A DNA stretch of 64,000 bases, taken from Bacteroidia bacterium (GTDB lineage Bacteria > Bacteroidota > Bacteroidia > Chitinophagales > Saprospiraceae). The notes under the pieces were generated by a model. That model made no database searches. It saw nothing but the letters and a program-made list of their open reading frames with translations, and was not told the origin of the DNA. Every line of letters begins with the position of its first letter. The stretch's first letter is position 1. Positions 24,354-33,514 of the stretch are shown here, one piece after another. The translations under genes and the position numbers were made by a program. The stretch lies in the NCBI GenBank assembly GCA_030430845.1, contig JAUIKE010000005.1, positions 1 through 64,000 on the forward strand, in the 5' to 3' direction.

Positions 24354-25748
24354 ATGATCGAAAAGATACAGTCCTATATTGAAGAAAATAAAGAACGCTT
24401 TCTGGAAGAATTAAAGGAAATTCTGCGTATTCCCTCTATTAGCGCGGACCCGGCCTACAAAGAAGATGTGCAGCGTACGGCTGAAGCGGTGGCCGGCCAC
24501 CTTCGAAAAGCTAATATGGATGTCGTTGAAATCCACCCAACCAAAGGACATCCGGTGGTATACGGCGAAAAAATGGTAGGGGCCGATCTTCCCACAGTTT
24601 TGGTGTACGGGCATTACGATGTTCAGCCGCCGGATCCGTTAGAGCTTTGGGAATCAGGACCATTTGAGCCGGTGGTTAAAAAAACAGATCTTCATCCTCA
24701 GGGAGCTATTTTTGCCAGAGGCTCTTGTGACGATAAAGGACAGGTTTTTATGCACATCAAGGCGGTGGAGGCCATGATGGCTTTTGATGCGCTACCTTGT
24801 AACGTGAAGTTTATGATCGAAGGAGAAGAAGAGGTGGGCTCCGATAATTTAGAAATCTTTTGTAAAGAAAATAAAGACAAGTTGAAATGCGATGTCATCT
24901 TAGTGTCGGATACCAGTATCATCGCTAATGATGTACCTTCCATCACGGTCGGATTAAGAGGCCTCAGTTATGTTGAAGTAGAAGTGACCGGACCGAATAA
25001 GGACTTGCATTCAGGAGTATACGGAGGGGCTGTGGCTAACCCTGTTAATATCCTCTGTAATATGATCGCTTCTTTGATGGATGAAAACAATCACATCACC
25101 ATTCCCGGCTTTTATGATGATGTGGAGGTTATCAGTGATGAAGAAAGAGCAGCGATGAACAAAGCTCCGTTTGACCTGGAAGCTTATAAAAAAGACCTGG
25201 ATATAGCGGATATTCGGGGAGAAAAAGGCTATACTACCCTTGAAAGAACTTCTATAAGGCCCACTCTGGATGTTAACGGGATCTGGGGCGGCTATATTGG
25301 AGAGGGAGCCAAAACGGTTTTGCCTGCTAAGGCTTTTGCCAAGATCAGCATGCGCCTGGTACCTCATCAGGATCCTCATAAGATCACGAATTTGTTTGCC
25401 AAGCATTTCAAAAGTATTGCTCCCAAGTCCGTAAGAGTAGAAGTCAGGCCTCATCACGGCGGGGAGCCAGTAGTTACACCAACCGACACTCCAGAGTACC
25501 AGGCTGCACATGAAGCAATGGCAACCGCTTTTGGTAAAGAACCCATTCCTCAACGCAGTGGAGGTAGTATCCCAATTGTGGCTTTGTTTGAGGAAGTCTT
25601 AGGAGTGAAAACCGTGTTGATGGGCTTCGGATTGGATTCGGATGCGATCCATTCTCCGAATGAACACTATGGCTTGTTTAATTTCTATAAAGGCATTGAA
25701 ACCATCCCGCATTATTACTTTAATTATGCCAAGATGAAAGAGAAGTAA
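24354..25748 (+). CDS. M20-family dipeptidase (CNDP/PepV-like)
   Basis: 464 residues. The zinc-site motif VLVYGHYDVQPPDPLELW (~84-101) and the second ligand region (FMIEGEEEVGSDNL) are intact, with the lid/dimerisation domain between (~220-380). It belongs to the cytosolic non-specific dipeptidase group of M20. It hydrolyses dipeptides or N-acyl amino acids using two zinc ions. No signal peptide, so cytoplasmic. A rho-independent terminator follows. Confidence 0.93.
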   Translation: MIEKIQSYIEENKERFLEELKEILRIPSISADPAYKEDVQRTAEAVAGHLRKANMDVVEIHPTKGHPVVYGEKMVGADLPTVLVYGHYDVQPPDPLELWESGPFEPVVKKTDLHPQGAIFARGSCDDKGQVFMHIKAVEAMMAFDALPCNVKFMIEGEEEVGSDNLEIFCKENKDKLKCDVILVSDTSIIANDVPSITVGLRGLSYVEVEVTGPNKDLHSGVYGGAVANPVNILCNMIASLMDENNHITIPGFYDDVEVISDEERAAMNKAPFDLEAYKKDLDIADIRGEKGYTTLERTSIRPTLDVNGIWGGYIGEGAKTVLPAKAFAKISMRLVPHQDPHKITNLFAKHFKSIAPKSVRVEVRPHHGGEPVVTPTDTPEYQAAHEAMATAFGKEPIPQRSGGSIPIVALFEEVLGVKTVLMGFGLDSDAIHSPNEHYGLFNFYKGIETIPHYYFNYAKMKEK

Positions 25749-25804
25749 GGAGTTAAATCAAACTTTTTGTCACATAATTAAAAAAAATCATGTGTTTTTT
25801 CGAT

Positions 25805-25840
25805 AAACTTCGGATGTAAGCGGCATCCGAAGTTTTTTTT
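25805..25840 (+). terminator. Rho-independent terminator
   Basis: Stem AAACTTCGGATG / CATCCGAAGTTT with a 7-nt loop, followed by a run of eight T. It closes the GNAT-dipeptidase unit. Confidence 0.92.
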
Positions 25841-25874
25841 ATATAAATTTGTAGCAAATATTTAGTAAATATTC

Positions 25875-25893
25875 GAACAAATTATATTTGTTC
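25875..25893 (+). promoter_or_regulatory. Palindromic promoter element upstream of the peroxidase
   Basis: The perfect inverted repeat GAACAAAT-tat-ATTTGTTC overlaps a TATATTTG sequence (25883-25890) that fits the Bacteroidota -7 box. An AATATTT / AAATATT repeat sits just before it. This would give a ~190-nt leader for the di-haem peroxidase gene. The rest of 25894-26089 shows nothing recognisable. Regulator unknown. Confidence 0.4.
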
Positions 25894-26089
25894 TCGTATC
25901 TCCCTATATAATCACTTGACCAAGATTTTTGGAATCTGGAACATATTCCTTCAGGTTCTTCTCCCCCTAATTGGTTCACGATTCAATGCATAACAAGTTT
26001 GGACTTCAAAATGGGCTCCCAATTGGCTGGTTTTGAGTTGGTCCTTTTATCCATGTTATTTTCTGAAAAGTTTACTTATAGAACCGACC

Positions 26090-27424
26090 ATGAACAAAAA
26101 ACTTACATTCATTTTTATTGCCCTGGTAGTTTGGGCATGTACACAAGATGAACTTGCAAACCCTTTGGATGGGGAGTTGCGTAATCGACTGATGCAGTTA
26201 GCTCCGGACAGTGAGCTAGCTTATTTTCAGCTGCCCTTGGAAACGGATCTGGAGCAGATCCCACAAGAACCTGCTAACCCGCTTACGGCAGAGAAAGTGA
26301 AATTAGGGAAACTGTTATTTTATGAAACCGGAATTGCCAATAATCCCGTTTTTGCACAGGGAAAAGGAACTTACTCCTGTGCCACCTGCCATGTTCCGGA
26401 GGCTGGTTTTATGCCAGGCCGTTCGCAAGGAATTGCAGACGGCGGAGCCGGTTTTGGATTGAATGGGGAGGGGCGTTTTAAGCTTCAGGATTATGAAGAA
26501 GAAGACCTGGATGCTCAAGGTGCCAGGCCATTGAGTCTGTTGAATGTAGCCTTTGTAACGAACACCACCTGGTCTGGTAAATTTGGAGCACATGATGCTA
26601 ATGTAGGGACTGAAAACCTATGGGGGGAAGGTGATCCTCTGACCGAAGTTAACCATTTGGGAATGACAGGGATAGAGAGCCAGAATGTAGAAGGACTTGA
26701 CCTGCATCGCATGGAAGTGAATGAATATGTACTGGATACTTTGGGCTATCGCTCTTATTTTGATGCAGCCTTCGCTGATTATCCTGAGGAAGAACGTTAT
26801 TCCAAGCTGACTACCAGCTTTGCTATTTCGGCTTACATCAGAACACTTTTGCCGACTCAATCTCCATTCCAAAGATGGGTACGTGGAGATCTGACAGCTA
26901 TGACGGATCTGGAGAAATTAGGAGCCACGGTCTTTTACGGGAAAGCCGGCTGCTTTCGTTGTCATAAAGGAGCAGCCCTCAGTTCAAATGAATTCCATGC
27001 ACTTGGCGTGAATGACTTATGGCAAAGTGGAGGACTCAAAACCGACCCTTACGATAAGCGCAACTTCGGTCGTGGGGGCTTTACGGAAAAAGAAGAGGAC
27101 ATGTATAAATTTAAGGTGCCTCAAATTTATAATATGGGTGATTCTCCGTTTTATTTCCATGGAAGCAGTAAGCGTTCATTACGTGAGCTAGTCGATTATT
27201 TCAATCTTGCCATTCCAGAAAATGAACAAGTGCCCGAAGAGCAGATTTCTCCCTTCTTCCATCCTTTAAATTTAAGTGAAGGTGAGATAAAAGCTCTGGT
27301 GACATTTTTGGAAAACGGATTGAGAGACCCGGATCTAAACAGATACGTGCCTGAGCAAGTCTTGTCTGGAAATTGTTTCCCCAACAATGATCCTTTGTCC
27401 CAACAAGACCTGAATTGCCAGTAA
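26090..27424 (+). CDS. Di-haem cytochrome c peroxidase-like lipoprotein (MauG/CCP family)
   Basis: 444 residues from ATG 26090; a TTG-initiated extension from 26033 would bury the lipoprotein signal (VVWAC, Cys17). Two c-type haem sites are present: CATCH with Cys97 and CFRCH with Cys288. The first domain carries PLTAEKVKLGKLLFYE, typical of bacterial cytochrome c peroxidases. The second contains LGATVFYGKAGCFRCHKG. It likely reduces hydrogen peroxide in the periplasm using electrons from cytochrome c, or is a MauG-like oxidase. Single-gene unit with a palindromic promoter element upstream. Confidence 0.92.
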   Translation: MNKKLTFIFIALVVWACTQDELANPLDGELRNRLMQLAPDSELAYFQLPLETDLEQIPQEPANPLTAEKVKLGKLLFYETGIANNPVFAQGKGTYSCATCHVPEAGFMPGRSQGIADGGAGFGLNGEGRFKLQDYEEEDLDAQGARPLSLLNVAFVTNTTWSGKFGAHDANVGTENLWGEGDPLTEVNHLGMTGIESQNVEGLDLHRMEVNEYVLDTLGYRSYFDAAFADYPEEERYSKLTTSFAISAYIRTLLPTQSPFQRWVRGDLTAMTDLEKLGATVFYGKAGCFRCHKGAALSSNEFHALGVNDLWQSGGLKTDPYDKRNFGRGGFTEKEEDMYKFKVPQIYNMGDSPFYFHGSSKRSLRELVDYFNLAIPENEQVPEEQISPFFHPLNLSEGEIKALVTFLENGLRDPDLNRYVPEQVLSGNCFPNNDPLSQQDLNCQ

Positions 27425-27513
27425 TTATAATCTGAGGAAGAAAAATACGAGAGCTTTTTCTTCCTCAATTACTTTCCCCGCGGAGAAGAAAGCATTATTT
27501 TTACTTTCAAGAT

Positions 27514-27567
27514 AAATTATTAAGCTATTCAAGAGCGGCCGTCCGTTCTTGAATAGCTTAATAATTT
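27514..27567 (+). terminator. Long hairpin between peroxidase and GDPD genes
   Basis: Arms of about 21 bp (AAATTATTAAGCTATTCAAG), extended by GCGG/CCGT pairing, around a tiny loop. It lies between two genes in the same direction. No strong T run follows, so termination is probable but not certain. Confidence 0.7.
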
Positions 27568-27602
27568 TCAATTCTAATTGCCTAACAAACTGAGCTTCAT
27601 TT

Positions 27603-28523
27603 ATGCGCGGGATCTCTTATTTGTTCCAGCTTACCTTTATTTCGACCATACTTTGGAGTTGTGGACCCCAAATGGAAGGGGAAGAAAACCGTACAGGAGA
27701 TATGAAAATAGTTGATTGGCAGGGTCATAGAGGCGCCAGAGGCTTGCTGCCTGAAAACACGATCCCTTCTTTTTTGAAAGCCCTGGAATTTTCGAAAGTC
27801 AGAACATTGGAAATGGACGCAGCTATTACCAAAGACAGTGTAGTGGTTTTGTCGCATGAACCCTGGATGTCTCACAGCATTTGCAGTCGTATGGAGGGCT
27901 TGCCTGTGACGGAGGAAGAAGAAAAGGAACTATTCATTTACCGGATGACCTATGATGAAGTGAAAATGTTTGATTGTGGCAGTAGAGGGAACGAACAGTT
28001 TCCCGAGCAAACTCCGATGCAAGTCTACAAACCAAGTTTGGCCGAAGTAGTGGAAGCGGTTGAAAATTACTGTATCCGAACCTCCCGGGAACGCCCTTTT
28101 TACAATATTGAAATCAAGTCCAAACCAGAATGGGACAATATTCGCACTCCGGATGTCCAAACCTTTGCTGAGATTATGATACAGGAACTAAAAAGGTTGA
28201 AAATAACGGATAAATCCTGTATTCAATCTTTTGATCCCCGTGCACTCAATGCGGTTCATGCTATTGACAGCAGTATCAAGACAGCCCTACTGGTAGATAA
28301 CATCGATGGTGTTGAAGGAAATTTGGAAAAAATAAACTTCACCCCTGATACTTATAGTCCACACTACAAGTTGGTGAATTCTGGTGTCGTAAAAGAAGTA
28401 CACAACAAAGGCCTCTTACTCATTCCCTGGACTGTGAATAGTAGGGAGGATATGGAAGATCTGGTGGACTTGGGGGTGGATGGTATTATTACCGATTATC
28501 CGAATAGAATTCCCGGAAATTAA
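27603..28523 (+). CDS. Glycerophosphodiester phosphodiesterase (GDPD) lipoprotein
   Basis: 306 residues. Signal with lipobox-like ILWSC (Cys20). The GDPD barrel starts with the catalytic HRGARGLLPENT (His42) and has the EMDAAITKDSVVVLSHEP motif (metal-binding Glu/Asp and second His). It continues with NIEIKSKPEWD and ends LGVDGIITDYPNR, all family marks. It probably releases sn-glycerol-3-phosphate or another alcohol from phosphodiesters in the periplasm. The stop codon lies inside a 22-bp-arm hairpin. Confidence 0.93.
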   Translation: MRGISYLFQLTFISTILWSCGPQMEGEENRTGDMKIVDWQGHRGARGLLPENTIPSFLKALEFSKVRTLEMDAAITKDSVVVLSHEPWMSHSICSRMEGLPVTEEEEKELFIYRMTYDEVKMFDCGSRGNEQFPEQTPMQVYKPSLAEVVEAVENYCIRTSRERPFYNIEIKSKPEWDNIRTPDVQTFAEIMIQELKRLKITDKSCIQSFDPRALNAVHAIDSSIKTALLVDNIDGVEGNLEKINFTPDTYSPHYKLVNSGVVKEVHNKGLLLIPWTVNSREDMEDLVDLGVDGIITDYPNRIPGN

Positions 28524-28566
28524 TGATCAGGTTTATGCGGCGGAGCCGCATAAACCTGATCATTAA
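28520..28566 (+). terminator. Hairpin overlapping the GDPD stop codon
   Basis: Perfect 22-bp arms (TTAATGATCAGGTTTATGCG, then GC) around a 3-nt loop. The left arm begins at the last base before the stop codon TAA of the GDPD gene. No T run. Confidence 0.75.
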
Positions 28567-28570
28567 TTAT

Positions 28571-28677
28571 TAACTGACGTTACGCACTTTTAAAAAATGT
28601 TCATTGTGTCGCTGCCCTGCAGCTTCCTGAAAGCTGCAGGGCAGCGACACTTCGGTCAAGGTGCGTAAGGTCAGTTA
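28571..28677. repeat. Nested long hairpin between GDPD and recQ
   Basis: Outer arms TAACTGACGTTACGCACTT pair with minor mismatches across ~107 bp. An inner perfect 20-bp arm starts GTGTCGCTGCCCTGCAGC around a 5-nt loop. The right outer arm overlaps the recQ stop codon. Probably a terminator for recQ with a structured extension. Confidence 0.7.
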
Positions 28678-30803
28678 TTAAGCATTTTCTCATTCTTTTT
28701 AAGGTAAGCCAGTACAAGTCTGATCTTGTTGTATTCCATCTCTCCGTTAAGGGCTTCATAGATGGGTTTCAGTTTATCCACTTCTTCCATTTTGTCAACG
28801 ACTTTGCTGACGGCTTTTATCTCTTGTTCGTTAATAAAACGGAGGATGGGGACATCTTCACCTTCTTCGTAAAGTGACGCCATATGAGAATATACAGTTC
28901 CAAGGGCTAAAGATCGCGTTTCTGCGATTTGCTTCAGATTAAGGCCCTGGTTCAATAGTTCCAGGCTGATCCCATAGGAAGTGCCACCCATTTTTCGGAA
29001 ATGTCTGTTCTTGAATTCCAGGATCGCCTCTTTGAATTGATTTCCAAACAGATGCAGCTTTCGCTGACTGACACCGGATACTTGTAGCATGTGGTCGTCC
29101 GTCATAGGTTGCATTCGGACCATTTCATGCAGGGTGGCATCTGAAAAGATCAGATAAGGTGGAATGCCTCTTTCCTGGGCAATGCTCCTGCGCAATTGCC
29201 GAAGCACTTCGAATAATTCCTCTTCCGGGCTGCGCTCGACCGGCTGATATTTGGGTGCTTTTTCTTTTTTCTTTTTTGGTACAAATTTGACCAATGGAAC
29301 CTCCTGGTTCTGAAAGAGGACGGGCATACTGGCCTCTGTCAATTTGAGGTTCATTCGATCCACATAGTCGACTTCCAGGTAGCCGGTATTGATCAGCTGG
29401 GTGATGAAAAACTGCCATTCGAAATTAGACATATCGCGGCCGGCCCCGAAGGTTTTGATGTTCTGATAACCTTTTTCGTAAATACTCTTTTTCTGGGAGC
29501 CCCTTAGTACGTCAATTAATACGTTCATACCGACTTGTCCTTTTAGCCGATAAACGGCCGAGAGGGCTTTTTGAGCAATGACGGTACCGTCAAAATATTT
29601 GGGCGGATTTTTGCATACGTCACAATTTCCGCAGTTTTCCTGGAAATTTTCGCCGAAGTAGGTAAGCAGGATCTGTCGGCGGCAGAAGGAAGCTTCTGCA
29701 AACTGCAGCATCCGGTCCAGTTTGAGCATCTGGAGCTCAAGATGTTGAGGATTGGACGCATTTTGAGCTAAAATGTCTTTGTAAATGCTGACATCACTGT
29801 AGCTGTAAAACAGGAGGGTTTCGGAAGCGACTCCATCGCGCCCGGCCCGTCCGATCTCCTGATAATAATTTTCGAGGTTCTTGGGCAGGTTGTAGTGTAT
29901 GATCCAGCGTACATTGGATTTGTCGATCCCCATTCCGAAAGCGATGGTAGCAACAATGATCTGCACTTTATCATTGATAAAGTCCTCTTGTGCCCGGGCC
30001 CGGGGCTCGTCCCCTAATCCGGCATGGTAGGGGATGGCATTGATGCCTTTTTGCTGGAGTTTCTCTGCGATTTTTTCGGTACTTTTTCGGCTCAGGCAAT
30101 AAATAATTCCGGGTTGATCCTGGTGGGAATAGATGAAGTCGATGATCTGCTCAATGCGTTGCCTGCCGGGACGGACCTCCAGAGAAAGATTGGGCCGGTC
30201 AAAAGAAGCGATGAACAGTCCTGGCTCATCCAGGCCCAGCTGAGCTTGAATGTCCTGCCGGGTCGTTTTGTCGGCTGTAGCAGTGAGGGCCACGATCGGG
30301 ACATCCGGAAATTCCTTTTTCAGGAACTTCAGCTTGGTGTATTCGGGCCGAAAATCATGTCCCCAGGCCGATATACAGTGGGCTTCGTCAATGGCAAAAA
30401 GGTTGATCTTCCGTTTTTTTAAAAAAGGCAAAAAACCTTGAGATACTAGTTTTTCCGGCGAAACATACAGCATTTGTAACTCTCCTCTGAACAGCTGCTC
30501 TTCTACTACTCTTTGATCGGCCATAGAGAGGCTGCTGTTGAGAAATTCGGCCGCTACTCCATTGGACTTCAGGCCTTCCACCTGGTCTTTCATCAAGGAA
30601 ATGAGGGGAGAAACTACAACACAAGTGCCGGGCATGGTAATGGCAGGTATTTGGTAACAGATGGATTTTCCACCTCCGGTAGGCATCAGCACCAGGCTGT
30701 CTTTATTGTCATATATGGCTTCAATGATTTCCTGCTGCATGGGCCTAAAGCTGTCATAACCAAAATACTTCTTTAATGCCTTCTTGGCCGTGCGTACGTT
30801 CAT
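28671..30803 (-). CDS. recQ: ATP-dependent DNA helicase RecQ
   Basis: 710 residues. Walker A TGGGKS (42-47), DEAH box at 139-142, and the RecQ signature FAIDEAHCISAWGHDFRPEY. The helicase C domain has the YYQEIGRAGRDG motif VI. The zinc-binding region has four Cys (FCRRQIL ... CGNCDVC). A winged-helix RQC domain and a C-terminal HRDC-like region (~520-600) follow. It unwinds DNA 3'-5' in recombination and fork repair. Monocistronic. The ~300 bp in front hold a cluster of GACATGTC palindromes. Confidence 0.97.
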   Translation of the reverse strand: MNVRTAKKALKKYFGYDSFRPMQQEIIEAIYDNKDSLVLMPTGGGKSICYQIPAITMPGTCVVVSPLISLMKDQVEGLKSNGVAAEFLNSSLSMADQRVVEEQLFRGELQMLYVSPEKLVSQGFLPFLKKRKINLFAIDEAHCISAWGHDFRPEYTKLKFLKKEFPDVPIVALTATADKTTRQDIQAQLGLDEPGLFIASFDRPNLSLEVRPGRQRIEQIIDFIYSHQDQPGIIYCLSRKSTEKIAEKLQQKGINAIPYHAGLGDEPRARAQEDFINDKVQIIVATIAFGMGIDKSNVRWIIHYNLPKNLENYYQEIGRAGRDGVASETLLFYSYSDVSIYKDILAQNASNPQHLELQMLKLDRMLQFAEASFCRRQILLTYFGENFQENCGNCDVCKNPPKYFDGTVIAQKALSAVYRLKGQVGMNVLIDVLRGSQKKSIYEKGYQNIKTFGAGRDMSNFEWQFFITQLINTGYLEVDYVDRMNLKLTEASMPVLFQNQEVPLVKFVPKKKKEKAPKYQPVERSPEEELFEVLRQLRRSIAQERGIPPYLIFSDATLHEMVRMQPMTDDHMLQVSGVSQRKLHLFGNQFKEAILEFKNRHFRKMGGTSYGISLELLNQGLNLKQIAETRSLALGTVYSHMASLYEEGEDVPILRFINEQEIKAVSKVVDKMEEVDKLKPIYEALNGEMEYNKIRLVLAYLKKNEKMLNN

Positions 30804-30927
30804 GCGTGTAGTTTTATTGTTAAGTTACTTTTTTCCCTGCAAAGGTAAAAGTTTATGAGGGCTTTTTATCAACATTTTTTTTGAAAATATAAGGATAGTG
30901 GATAATTATAAATAAATTGTTTTGACA

Positions 30928-31095
30928 GGTGTTTAGACATGTCATATCTAGTTATGTCATATGCTCCCTATTCGGACATGACATGTCTTAGACATGTCAT
31001 GTCCATTTTTTTGAAAATTTTTTGTTGTAAACCAGTGGTTTATAAATATTAATTTAACATTTTTTTAAGACATGACATGTCTAAACATGACATAT
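30928..31095. repeat. Cluster of ACATGTCAT/ATGACATGT palindromes upstream of recQ
   Basis: Three blocks near 30937-30962, 30978-31010 and 31069-31099 are built from GACATGTC and ATGACAT words in both orientations. The central block is a perfect 31-bp palindrome with arms GGACATGACATGTCT. The intervening sequence is AT-rich. It lies between the end of the second LytTR gene and the recQ start, so it could be a regulatory array for recQ or a decayed repeat. Confidence 0.65.
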
Positions 31096-31100
31096 CTTTT

Positions 31101-31778
31101 TTAGAAAATATTTTTCACCTCCTCCCGAAACGTAATTCCCACCGGCAAACTTTTTTTCCCCACCAACACTTCCTCATTTCCTACGGCTGTCACTTTCTCC
31201 CTGTTCACGATATACGATTTATGGATACGGAGGAAGCGAAGTGGAGGCAGTTTTTCCATAAAAAGACCTACAGAAGCTTTCGTCAACAAAATACCGCCCG
31301 GAGTATGGATCTTTACATAGTCCTTCAAGCCCTCGATGTAGAGGATTTCGGCGAAGGCAACTCTATGATCTCTCCGGTCTACTCTTATTATTAAGTGCTC
31401 AGTTCCCGGATTATGGTGGGATTGTTTGACCTCCATGAACCTTTGAACGGCCTGCAAGAAACGGGGGTAGGAGATGGGTTTAAGCAGGTAATCGAGTGCC
31501 TTGAGTTCAAAAGCCTCTACACCAAATTCCCGATAAGCAGTGGCAAAAATCAGCTTGGTGGCAGGGGAGAGGACCTTCGCAAGGTCCAGCCCGCCCAACT
31601 CGGGCATGTTGATGTCCAGGAAAAGGAGATCGACCGGATGGGTGGATAGGTAATTGTAGGCTTTTAGAGGATCGGTAAAGCCCCCTTCTACCTTCAGGTA
31701 GTCCAACTTGCTGCAATAATCCTCCAGCAACTCTACTGCCAATATTTCATCATCTATGATTACGACTGAATACTTCAT
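31101..31778 (-). CDS. LytTR-family response regulator
   Basis: 225 residues. Receiver with IIDDE acidic pair and phospho-acceptor Asp55 (LLFLDINMPE). A LytTR DNA-binding domain from ~125 to the end has the expected FLRIHKSYIVNREKV segment. Its start lies 29 bp inside the upstream kinase gene, so the two are tightly coupled. The stop is directly followed by the GACATGTC cluster. No regulon is evident from context. Confidence 0.93.
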   Translation of the reverse strand: MKYSVVIIDDEILAVELLEDYCSKLDYLKVEGGFTDPLKAYNYLSTHPVDLLFLDINMPELGGLDLAKVLSPATKLIFATAYREFGVEAFELKALDYLLKPISYPRFLQAVQRFMEVKQSHHNPGTEHLIIRVDRRDHRVAFAEILYIEGLKDYVKIHTPGGILLTKASVGLFMEKLPPLRFLRIHKSYIVNREKVTAVGNEEVLVGKKSLPVGITFREEVKNIF

Positions 31779-32775
31779 CTTTGGGAATGCTAATGCGGGT
31801 TATAAATGATTGATCCTGAATAGAATAGTCGAGGGATGCTTTCTGACCGTAAAAAATGCTGAGTCGATCCAGTAAATTCTGATTGCCTCTGTTGGTGCCA
31901 TTTTGAGAGGGAGCACCTTTGTAGCCGTTTTGCACCGCTATTTCCATCCCTTCAGCTTGCGCTTTTATGCTTATTTTTAAAAGGAAATGTCCATTTACTT
32001 TATGCCCATGCTTAAATGCATTTTCAACTAAGGACAGCAACACAAGGGAAGGAATCGAAGCAGGCATCAGGCGATCGTCCAGGCATTCCTGGTAATCTAG
32101 TTGTACCCCGTATTTAAGTTTTTGCAGCTGGACATATTGCCGGACGACCTCCAACTCGGTCTGGATGGCTACTTTTTCGGCCGGTTTTAAATAAACAATG
32201 TATTCAAGCACACTGCTGAGTTGTAATAGGGCCTCCGCTCCCTTTTGTGCATCTTTTCGGATGAGCGAATAGATGTTGTTAAAGGTGTTGAATAAAAAGT
32301 GTGGTTGTAGTTTATTTAGCAGAAGTGCTAACTCCAACTCGGCATTGGTTTTTTCTACGGCCCTCATTTTTTTGACTATTTCCTTCCAGTCGTTGATAAT
32401 TAAAATACAAGTGGCCAGGGCAATGATGGAATAATCCTTGATCACGTTTTTGGTGATTTTGGAAAAAGGGAGCCGGATCGATCGCTCTTCTGCCCAGGAA
32501 AATAAGCCAACTGAAAGATAGTATCTGGAAAAAAATACAAATAGCAGAACACCCATAATGCCCAGGGCAAAAACCAGGTTTTTTCCTTTTAATAAAAAAC
32601 GTGGAACGAGGTAGCTTCCCACGAAATAGGTTGACAGCATGATGGCAGGCAGGTAAAGTAAAATATTTACCCACAGCAAAGTTTGACTTTCCCGGCTGTA
32701 GTGAAAATAATTGGCCAGGTATTCGATCAAGATATATGCTCCCCAAATCAGTATATGGATCCCCCATTTTTTCAT
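31750..32775 (-). CDS. LytS/YehU-type sensor histidine kinase
   Basis: 341 residues from ATG 32775, preceded by AGAAGGATG; an upstream TTG at 32802 would add nine residues. Four hydrophobic segments lie in the first ~135 residues. A His_kinase domain follows, with phospho-acceptor His159 in LQPHFLFNTFNNIYSL and an N-box LVENAFKHGHK. The G box is short and degenerate (TNRGNQNLLDRL). It forms an operon with the LytTR gene. It is divergent from the haem-binding gene across a 25-bp-arm hairpin. Confidence 0.92.
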   Translation of the reverse strand: MKKWGIHILIWGAYILIEYLANYFHYSRESQTLLWVNILLYLPAIMLSTYFVGSYLVPRFLLKGKNLVFALGIMGVLLFVFFSRYYLSVGLFSWAEERSIRLPFSKITKNVIKDYSIIALATCILIINDWKEIVKKMRAVEKTNAELELALLLNKLQPHFLFNTFNNIYSLIRKDAQKGAEALLQLSSVLEYIVYLKPAEKVAIQTELEVVRQYVQLQKLKYGVQLDYQECLDDRLMPASIPSLVLLSLVENAFKHGHKVNGHFLLKISIKAQAEGMEIAVQNGYKGAPSQNGTNRGNQNLLDRLSIFYGQKASLDYSIQDQSFITRISIPKDEVFSRNHR

Positions 32776-32833
32776 CCTTCTAATATCGGAAGTCTTTCGC
32801 AAGCATGGGAAAAAGTAGAGGAATTATTTGATT

Positions 32834-32892
32834 AAGTAGAGGAACAATCGCTTTCAGCGGCACTGCGGCTGAAAGCGATCGTTCCTCTACTT
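32834..32892. repeat. Long hairpin in divergent intergenic region
   Basis: Arms of about 25 bp starting AAGTAGAGGAAC and containing ATCGCTTTCAGC pair with one mismatch around a 9-nt loop. It lies between the divergent kinase and haem-binding genes, where no terminator is needed. Confidence 0.7.
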
Positions 32893-32960
32893 CTTTCGCC
32901 AGATACTCTACAATGAAAAAAAGGGAGCATAATAGAGGCTATTTTTCGGGAAAAACATTG

Positions 32961-33434
32961 ATGAAAAAGAAATTAAGAGTTGTTTTATTATTACTGTTAG
33001 CGGCCTTTTTCCTGATCCAATTCCGCAAACAACCTGAAATTAAGAGCTCCGGGACCATTGCTGAATCAGATTTTTTGAAAACGGACCATCAACTGGATGT
33101 GGAAACGGTGCAGTTTCTCAAGCAGGCATGTTATGACTGTCACAGCAAAAACGCGGACTTGCCCTGGTATGCAAAGGTGGAGCCTGTGGGCGGGTGGATC
33201 CGATCCCACATCAAGCACGGCCGAGGGAATCTCAATTTCTCGGATTGGGCCAATCTACCCTTACAAAAGCGAATTGACCAGCTCGATTTTGTCATCCATG
33301 AAATCGAAACAGATGAAATGCCGCTGAAGTCTTATTTGTGGATGCATCCGGAGGCCAGGCTGGAGAAAGAAAAAGAGGAGAGGGTATTGGCTGATTTGAA
33401 AAATTTACTGAAAAAGTATAGATCTGGCGATTGA
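32961..33434 (+). CDS. Haem-binding domain protein (single CxxCH)
   Basis: 157 residues from ATG 32961; the frame is open from 32913, but this start places a clean signal-anchor (LRVVLLLLLAAFFLIQF) at the N-terminus. One haem c site CYDCH is followed by WYAKVEPVGGWIRSHIKHGRGNLNFS, which fits the Haem_bd family (DUF with CxxCH and a conserved W/H-rich segment). It is probably a periplasmic membrane-anchored cytochrome or haem sensor. Partner unknown. Confidence 0.82.
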   Translation: MKKKLRVVLLLLLAAFFLIQFRKQPEIKSSGTIAESDFLKTDHQLDVETVQFLKQACYDCHSKNADLPWYAKVEPVGGWIRSHIKHGRGNLNFSDWANLPLQKRIDQLDFVIHEIETDEMPLKSYLWMHPEARLEKEKEERVLADLKNLLKKYRSGD

Positions 33435-33514
33435 GTAATGCTTAGTGGGCTTAGCGTTTTTGACACTGACTACAACTGAAAAGCACTGTATAATATTAAT
33501 TTAAAACCTAGAAG

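Noticed and set aside
25011-25553. Minus-strand frame of 180 codons inside the M20 dipeptidase
   Set aside because: Shadow frame; the sense protein carries the conserved metal-site motifs.
30928-31095. CRISPR array
   Set aside because: The repeated words are short, both-orientation palindromes with irregular spacing; no uniform repeat-spacer pattern and no cas genes.
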